Part shown: positions 5,379 to 9,935 of the stretch, in pieces
How the letters are laid out: each line of letters opens with the position of its first letter
Numbering within the stretch: the first letter of the stretch is position 1
Source: Alphaproteobacteria bacterium
Lineage (GTDB): Bacteria; Pseudomonadota; Alphaproteobacteria; ATCC43930; CGMCC-115725
Length of the DNA: 9,935 nt
Assembly: GCA_030040495.1 (NCBI GenBank)
Contig: JASHTP010000390.1
Location: forward strand, 1 to 9,935
Reading direction: 5' to 3'
Notes under the pieces: model-generated
What the model was told of the DNA's origin: nothing
Database searches by the model: none
Seen by the model: only the letters and a program-made list of their open reading frames with translations
Translations under genes and position numbers: made by a program

Positions 5379-7589
5379 TTAGCCGAAAACCCGCTTGATC
5401 CGGTCCGCCGTGAGCGGCAGGTCGCGGAACCGCGTTCCCGTCGCGTGCGCGATCGCATTGCCGATGGCAGCGGCGGTCGGGCCCTGCGCCGCCTCTCCGG
5501 CGCCGAGCGGCCGCTCCCCCGGACGGTCGAGCACGGTCACTTTGATGTCCGGGACCTCCGGGAAGGTGATGATGGGATAGCCGCTCCAGTCGCGCGATGT
5601 GATGCGCTCGGCGTCGAAGCGTACCTGCTCCTTCAGCGTCCAGCTCGCCGCCTGGATGATGCCGCCTTCGGTCTGGTTGATCAGACCGTCGGGGTTGATC
5701 ACCTGCCCGGCGTCGATCGCCGCCATCGCCTTGGTCACGCGCGCCTGACCGCTCCGTCGCTCGATCTCGACGTCGACCACGACCGCGAGATAGGCGGAGA
5801 GGTTCTTGTATTTGGCAAAGGCGAAGCCGCGTCCCTTGCCGGTGCCGCCGGGCACACCGGGCTGCCAGCCCGCATAGGTGGCGGCAGCCTTGATGGCGGC
5901 GATGGCGCGCTCGTCGTTCAGATGGCGCATACGGAATTCCACGGGATCGACCCGTGCCGCCTTCGCCAGCTCGTCCATGAAGGATTCGATGGCGAAGATA
6001 TTGGCGTAGGCGCCAAGCGCCCGGAGCGCCGATACGCGGATCGGCATCTGCCGAATGAAATGGTGCGTCACCCGCTGGCGGGGCAGATCATAAAGCGGGA
6101 TGGCGTTGCGATCTCCGCCGCCGGCCGGCTGCGGGATGATCGCGGGCTTGCCTGGAGCCTTCGGCTGCGCCAAATGCCATGACGCCAGCAGGTTGCAGCC
6201 GTCCTGCTGCGGCCGGGTGCTGTGCGTGTTGGTCCAGACATCATGCGTCCAGTCGAGGATCGCGCCTCCAGCGCCGAGGCTGGCGCGGAGCTCGACGATC
6301 ATCGCGGGTCCGTTGGGCTCCCAGCCGAACTCGTCGTCGCGCATCCATTGCACCTTGACCGGTCGGCCGCCACTGCCGCGCGCCAGGAGCGCGGCGTCGA
6401 GGGCGACATCGTCCGCCCCGTTGTGGCCGTAGCAGCCGGAGCCTTGGACATGGATGCAGCGAATCTTCGCCACGTCCATGTCGAGCGCCTTGGCCAGGTC
6501 GCGTCGCAGCGGGAACACGCCTTGCGTGTGCGTCCAAACCGTAAGCAGGCCGTCCTTGAATTGAGCAACGGCGCAGGACGGACCGATCGAGGCATGCGCA
6601 GTGTAGGGTCGCGTATAGGTAGCGGCATGCGAGCTGAGGGCGGCGGGCGGGGGCGTGTCGCCGCCCTTGTCGCTGATGACGTGATCTTCCGCCGGCAGCG
6701 ATTTCAAGTAGCTGTAGATGTCGGCCGAGGCCGGCAACGCCGTCTCGTCGCGCCACGTCGCGGCGCGCGCGAGTTCGTCGCGCGCGGCGATCGCCTGCTC
6801 CTCCCGCCCGGCGACGACGCCGAGGAAACGGCCGTCACGCACCACCGCGACGACGCCCACCGCTCGCCGCACGCGCGCATCGTCGAACGACACGAGCTCG
6901 GCGCCGTAGGTCGGCGGTCGCAACACTCTTCCGAACAGCATGCCAGGCAGCCTGATGTCCTGAACGAAGCTCGCGCGACCGGTCACCTTGGCCGGGATGT
7001 CGAGGCGCGGCGCGCTCTTGCCGACATAGCGAAGCCGCTCCGGCGGCTTGGGCATCACGCTTGCGGTGGCCTCGCGGCGGAGCTGCGCCTCGGCGCTGAG
7101 CGCCCAATAGGTGAGGCTCTTGCCGTCCCGCGCCGCGATCGTGCCGTCCTCGACCGTGAGCTCGTCGGGCGCGCCATGGAGCTTTGCGGCGGCGAGCTTC
7201 ACCAGAATGCCGCGCGCTTCGGCACAGGCATACCTGACGGCGATACCGCCATGCTCGATCGACTGGCTGCCGGCGGTGAAACCCTCGTCCGGCGTCTGCG
7301 CCGTGTCGCCGGAAACAATCCTGATTCGGCTCGGGGCGACGTCAAGCTCGTCGGCGGCGATCTGTCGAAGCGCAGTAAGGATGCCCTGGCCGAGCTCGAC
7401 CTTGCCGGTGAACAGGGTGACGGTGCCGTCCGGGTTGACGCGCAACCAGGCGTCGAGCATGCGGTTTCCCTCGAGGCTGCCCGGCAGCTTCGCCGCCTCA
7501 GCCGCGCCGACCCGCGGCGCCATCGAGAAGGCGATGGTGAGAGCGATCGCCTGGCCGAAACGGCGGCGCGTAAGAGCGAGACCCGTCAT
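5379..7589 (-). CDS. Molybdenum hydroxylase large subunit, IorB type, Tat-exported
   Basis: 736 residues, the usual size for isoquinoline 1-oxidoreductase beta-type subunits. Such enzymes carry the molybdopterin cytosine dinucleotide cofactor, hydroxylate N-heterocycles or oxidise aldehydes using water, and often pass electrons to a cytochrome instead of an FAD subunit. The N-terminus has a twin-arginine signal (TRRRFGQ, residues 7-13, then a hydrophobic stretch and VGAAEA), so a periplasmic site is likely. Visible cofactor-domain motifs are TGKVELGQG (61-69), GFTAGSQSIEHGG, GSGCYGHNGADDVALDAA and ALGAYANIFAIESFMDELA. The base is Glu699 in LGAGEAAQG near the C-terminus. ATG at 7589 overlaps the small-subunit stop as ATGA and has GGAG eight bases upstream. 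The order signal peptide, N-terminal Moco half, then CoxL-like domain follows the IorB arrangement. Substrate unknown; family call is firm. Confidence 0.92.
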   Translation of the reverse strand: MTGLALTRRRFGQAIALTIAFSMAPRVGAAEAAKLPGSLEGNRMLDAWLRVNPDGTVTLFTGKVELGQGILTALRQIAADELDVAPSRIRIVSGDTAQTPDEGFTAGSQSIEHGGIAVRYACAEARGILVKLAAAKLHGAPDELTVEDGTIAARDGKSLTYWALSAEAQLRREATASVMPKPPERLRYVGKSAPRLDIPAKVTGRASFVQDIRLPGMLFGRVLRPPTYGAELVSFDDARVRRAVGVVAVVRDGRFLGVVAGREEQAIAARDELARAATWRDETALPASADIYSYLKSLPAEDHVISDKGGDTPPPAALSSHAATYTRPYTAHASIGPSCAVAQFKDGLLTVWTHTQGVFPLRRDLAKALDMDVAKIRCIHVQGSGCYGHNGADDVALDAALLARGSGGRPVKVQWMRDDEFGWEPNGPAMIVELRASLGAGGAILDWTHDVWTNTHSTRPQQDGCNLLASWHLAQPKAPGKPAIIPQPAGGGDRNAIPLYDLPRQRVTHHFIRQMPIRVSALRALGAYANIFAIESFMDELAKAARVDPVEFRMRHLNDERAIAAIKAAATYAGWQPGVPGGTGKGRGFAFAKYKNLSAYLAVVVDVEIERRSGQARVTKAMAAIDAGQVINPDGLINQTEGGIIQAASWTLKEQVRFDAERITSRDWSGYPIITFPEVPDIKVTVLDRPGERPLGAGEAAQGPTAAAIGNAIAHATGTRFRDLPLTADRIKRVFG

Positions 7590-8056
7590 GGCGCCATCTC
7601 CAGTGCCGCCCGCGCGACCGCGCGCAGGATGCGCGCATGCGTGCCGCAGCGGCAGAGATTGCCGGCGAGCGCCTGGCGGATGGCCGCGTGGTCCGGATTG
7701 GGATTGCGTTGCAGCAGCGCCGTGGCCGCCATGACCATCCCATTGATGCAATAGCCGCATTGGGCGGCCTGCTCGGCGATGAATGCCCGCTGAACCGGAT
7801 GCGGCCGGTCGACGCTCCCGAGCCCCTCGATGGTGATGATCGGCCGGCCCTGGGCCGCGGCGACAGGATAGGAGCAGGAGCGCACCGCATCGCCCTCGAC
7901 CAGAACCGTACATGCGCCGCATTGCGCCAAGCCGCAGCCGAATTTCGCACCGTTCAGCTCGAGATCGTTGCGCAGGACATAAAGCAACGGCGTGTCAGGC
8001 GAGACGCGCAGGCGGTGCATCTTGCCGTTGATCGAGAGCTCGATCGCATCCGCCAT
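7586..8056 (-). CDS. Molybdenum hydroxylase small subunit, 2x[2Fe-2S], IorA type
   Basis: A 156-residue iron-sulfur protein that carries electrons from the molybdenum site. The plant-type ferredoxin cluster uses Cys41, Cys46, Cys49 and Cys61 (GCGLAQCGAC...RSC). The helical C-terminal cluster uses Cys100, Cys103, Cys135 and Cys137 (QCGYC...LCRCG). All eight ligands are present. No signal peptide is visible, as expected if it rides out with the Tat-signalled large subunit. ATG at 8056 is set by AGGAGG seven bases upstream; a longer frame opening at 8098 is not needed. It shares a 4-base ATGA overlap with the large subunit, so the two are translationally coupled. Length and pairing fit IorA, but the same fold serves CoxS or XdhA, and this protein might also serve the CoxL-like subunit upstream. 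Confidence 0.93.
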   Translation of the reverse strand: MADAIELSINGKMHRLRVSPDTPLLYVLRNDLELNGAKFGCGLAQCGACTVLVEGDAVRSCSYPVAAAQGRPIITIEGLGSVDRPHPVQRAFIAEQAAQCGYCINGMVMAATALLQRNPNPDHAAIRQALAGNLCRCGTHARILRAVARAALEMAP

Positions 8057-8120
8057 GGTCGATCCTCCTGAAACCGCCTTCCCGCCAAGGTACAACACCC
8101 ATGATGGTCGAGAAACGATT

Positions 8121-8172
8121 GCCGCGCTCTGAGAAATAGAGCGGCCCTTCGGCCGGCTGGCGCAGCTTCCAG
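8121..8172. repeat. Cluster of short hairpins between coxL-like and iorA-like genes
   Basis: The 135-bp gap between the coxL-like stop and the small-subunit ATG holds several short inverted repeats. They are CGCTCT/AGAGCG (8125-8130 with 8138-8143, 7-base loop), GGCC/GGCC (8143-8146 with 8151-8154, loop CTTC) and CTGG/CCAG (8157-8160 with 8169-8172). The first two share a base, so they cannot fully form together. None has a T-run. They could shape or stabilise the RNA between the two genes. No convincing promoter was seen in the gap, so whether iorAB is transcribed separately is open. Confidence 0.3.
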
Positions 8173-8178
8173 AGATTC

Positions 8179-8212
8179 AGCCCCTCCCCCGTCACGGGGG
8201 AGGGGCTTTTTT
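8179..8212 (+). terminator. Strong hairpin plus T-run, plus-strand orientation, overlapping coxL-like stop
   Basis: A perfect 13-bp stem (8179-8191 with 8195-8207) closes a TCA loop and runs straight into six T's (8207-8212) on the plus strand, the form of an intrinsic terminator. On the minus strand, where the neighbouring genes lie, the same element starts with A's and has no U-run after it, so it is not a standard terminator for the coxL-like gene. The TCA loop is the complement of that gene's TGA stop. The C-rich/G-rich stem around GTCAC resembles palindromes that are scattered in intergenic DNA of many alphaproteobacteria, so it may be an inserted repeat. Confidence 0.6.
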
Positions 8213-9935
8213 CGTTTTGGCGTCGCGAATTGCCCGCCACAATCGCTCGGGCGTCGCCGGCATGTCGAAATTGCGGATGCCCAGCGACTGCAGCGCGTTG
8301 TTGACCGCGTTCATCACCGCGGGAAGGGCCCCGACAGTGCCCGCCTCGCCGGCGCCCTTGATGCCCAGGGGATTGGTCTTGGCCGGCACCTCGTTGCTGG
8401 CGACCGAGAACATCGGCAGGTCGTCGGCACGCGGCATGCAATAATCCATGAAGGATCCGGTGAGCAGCTGTCCGCTCTCCGCTTCGTAGGTGATGGCCTC
8501 GCAGAGCGCCTGACCCGCCCCCTGAGCGATGCCGCCGTGAATCTGCCCTTTGAGCAGCAACGGATTCACGACGCGCCCGACGTCGTCGGCGACGGCATAG
8601 CGCACGATCCTCGCCACGCCGGTCTCGGGATCGATCTCGACCTCGCACACGTGACAGCCGTTGGGGAAGGTCGGGCCGGGGGGCGTCACCACCGCCTGGG
8701 CATCGAGGCCCAGCTCGAGGCCGCGCGGCATGCGCTGCGGCACGAAAGCGGCTTTGGCCACGTCGATCAGCTCGATCGAACGGTCGGTGCCGATCACGCT
8801 GAAGCGGCCTTCGGCAAACTCAAGATCGAGAGCAGATGCCTCGAGCAGGTGGCCGGCAATGAGCTTGCCCTTGTCGATGATCTTCTGTGCCGCGCCCAGG
8901 AAGGCTGCGCCGCCGACGCTGGCCGAGCGCGAACCGAACGTGCCGCGGCCGTGAAAAACCAGATCGGTGTCGCCATAGAGCAGGCGGACCCGCTCGGGCG
9001 GCAAGCCAAGGATATGCGCGGCGAATTGCCGGTACATGGTCTCGTGACCCTGGCCGTGCGAATGGGTGCCCGCGAGGACTGTGGCGTGGCCGGTCGGGTC
9101 GAAGCGAATTTCGACCGCTTCCTCGAGCGGAACGTCGGCCGGACCGCCGGCGATCTCGATCACGCTGGCCACGCCGGCGCCGTAGAGCATTCTGCGCTTG
9201 GCGGCTGCGGCGCGGCGGGCGGCGACGCCCGGCCAATCCGCCAGCTCGAGCGCCATGTCGAGGGTCCTTTCGAACTCGCCGCTGTCATAGGTGAACACCA
9301 ACCCGGTCTTGTAGGGCAGGGCGGCCGGCGGGATCATGTTGCGCCGACGCAAGTCGACCGCGTCGATGCCGGTCTGGCGCGCGGCAATGTCGATGATGCG
9401 CTCGATGCAATAGGACGCCTCGGGTCGTCCGGCGCCTCGATAGGGGCAGGTCGGATTGGTGTTGGAGAAGACGCCAGTGACGGTCACGTGAATATGTGGC
9501 GTCGTGTAAGGGCCGGCGAGACCGCCGAGGTTGTTGGTCGCGACATGAACGCCCATCGAGGCGAGAAAGGCGCCGAGATTGGCGACGGTATCGACACGGA
9601 GAGCCAGAAACCGGCCGTCCTCGTCGAGCGCCAGCGCCACGTCGGATTGATTGTCGCGCGCATGGTGGTCGGCGACGAAGCTTTCGCTCCGCTCGGCGAT
9701 CCATTTGACCGGTCGCCCGACCTTGCGCGCCGCCCACAGCACCAGCGCCAGCTCGGGAAACGCACTTCCCTTCATGCCGAAGCCGCCGCCGACGTCGGGC
9801 GAGATCAGGCGGAAGCGGTTCGCCGGCAGCTTGAAGATGTTGGCGGCGAGCTCGACGCGCGTGCGATGGACGCCCTGCAGACCGGCGTAAAGGGTATAAC
9901 GACCGTCGCGCTCGTCATAGAGCCCGAGCGCCGTG
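8192..9935 (-). CDS. Molybdenum hydroxylase large subunit, CoxL form II type (partial, N-terminus outside)
   Basis: The visible 580 residues are the cofactor-binding part of a xanthine dehydrogenase/aldehyde oxidase-family large subunit; the N-terminus lies past the right edge. The order is YTLYAGLQGVHRTR, SPDVGGGFGMKG (Moco loop), CPYRGAGRPEASY (active-site loop), GTHSHGQGHETM, RGTFGSRSASVGG and DDVGRVVNPLL. The catalytic Glu is in GIKGAGEAGTVGALPAV, 50 residues before the stop. True form I CO dehydrogenase has AYxCSFR in the active-site loop. PYRGAGR here marks form II or a related aldehyde or heterocycle hydroxylase, so CO oxidation should not be assumed. The last few residues (KKAPPP) and the TGA come from an adjoining hairpin element; the family's usual end is about at RAIRDAK. 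FAD (CoxM) and FeS (CoxS) partners may lie upstream, or the downstream iorA-like gene may be shared. Confidence 0.92.
   Translation of the reverse strand, partial: TALGLYDERDGRYTLYAGLQGVHRTRVELAANIFKLPANRFRLISPDVGGGFGMKGSAFPELALVLWAARKVGRPVKWIAERSESFVADHHARDNQSDVALALDEDGRFLALRVDTVANLGAFLASMGVHVATNNLGGLAGPYTTPHIHVTVTGVFSNTNPTCPYRGAGRPEASYCIERIIDIAARQTGIDAVDLRRRNMIPPAALPYKTGLVFTYDSGEFERTLDMALELADWPGVAARRAAAAKRRMLYGAGVASVIEIAGGPADVPLEEAVEIRFDPTGHATVLAGTHSHGQGHETMYRQFAAHILGLPPERVRLLYGDTDLVFHGRGTFGSRSASVGGAAFLGAAQKIIDKGKLIAGHLLEASALDLEFAEGRFSVIGTDRSIELIDVAKAAFVPQRMPRGLELGLDAQAVVTPPGPTFPNGCHVCEVEIDPETGVARIVRYAVADDVGRVVNPLLLKGQIHGGIAQGAGQALCEAITYEAESGQLLTGSFMDYCMPRADDLPMFSVASNEVPAKTNPLGIKGAGEAGTVGALPAVMNAVNNALQSLGIRNFDMPATPERLWRAIRDAKTKKAPPP

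Noticed and set aside
6222..7754. 510-codon plus-strand frame opposite the iorB-like and iorA-like genes
   Set aside because: No recognisable domain; it mirrors two well-supported minus-strand genes.
8179..8212. Intrinsic terminator for the coxL-like transcript
   Set aside because: The T-run is on the plus strand; on the minus strand the hairpin is followed by CTGAATCTCTGG, with no U-run.
7995..8648. Minus-strand frame across the coxL-like/iorA-like junction containing SPSPVTGEG
   Set aside because: It joins an out-of-frame part of the coxL-like gene to a palindromic element and spacer; this type of translation is a known by-product of such repeats, not a protein.
8192..9935. Calling the CoxL-like subunit a true CO dehydrogenase
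   Set aside because: The active-site loop is PYRGAGR, not the AYxCSFR of form I CO dehydrogenase.

Overview
The window is GC-rich and densely coded, with long shadow reading frames in most alternative frames. Shine-Dalgarno sites are frequent and GTG and TTG starts occur. HspQ, a class III CoA-transferase, a GT2-GtrA protein and molybdenum hydroxylases of the IorAB and CoxL types together point to an alphaproteobacterium, probably a soil or water heterotroph of the Hyphomicrobiales or Rhodospirillales. That placement is inferred from gene content and style. No rRNA, tRNA, CRISPR array, insertion sequence or phage gene was seen.

Layout, left to right. (1) 1-282, minus: N-terminal part of a TonB-type energy transducer, cut by the window edge. 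(2) 393-1544, minus: class III (CaiB/BaiF) CoA-transferase. (3) 1680-2036, plus: heat-shock protein HspQ behind a good candidate RpoH promoter. (4) 2040-3170, minus: polyprenyl-phosphate glycosyltransferase fused to a GtrA membrane domain, starting at TTG and converging on hspQ with a 3-bp gap. (5) 3294-4082, plus: alpha/beta-hydrolase-fold protein whose nucleophile position is glycine. (6) 4144-5193, plus: zinc-dependent medium-chain alcohol dehydrogenase. (7) 5211-5368, minus: remnant of a class II aldolase/adducin-family gene that still has its ribosome binding site and start. (8) 5379-8056, minus: a two-gene molybdenum hydroxylase (IorB-like large subunit with a Tat signal, IorA-like 2x[2Fe-2S] small subunit, ATGA overlap). 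(9) 8192-9935, minus: a second molybdenum hydroxylase large subunit of the CoxL form II type, running off the right edge. A 13-bp perfect hairpin overlaps its stop codon.

How the genes fit together. The minus-strand block from the right edge to about 5200 reads as one oxidative-catabolism transcription unit: coxL-like, iorA, iorB, then formerly a class II aldolase. The IorAB pair would hydroxylate an N-heterocycle or oxidise an aldehyde in the periplasm. The CoxL-like enzyme is probably a cytoplasmic relative whose FAD and FeS partners lie outside the window. The alcohol dehydrogenase, hydrolase-like protein and CoA-transferase would suit the same kind of small-molecule metabolism, but nothing here proves a shared pathway or names a substrate. 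HspQ, the glycosyltransferase and the TonB-like protein look like unrelated housekeeping or envelope genes.

I did not find a clearly new multi-gene system. The points most worth a second look are the decayed aldolase, the hydrolase with glycine in place of the catalytic serine, the hairpin that overlaps the coxL-like stop codon, and the heat-shock promoter of hspQ.
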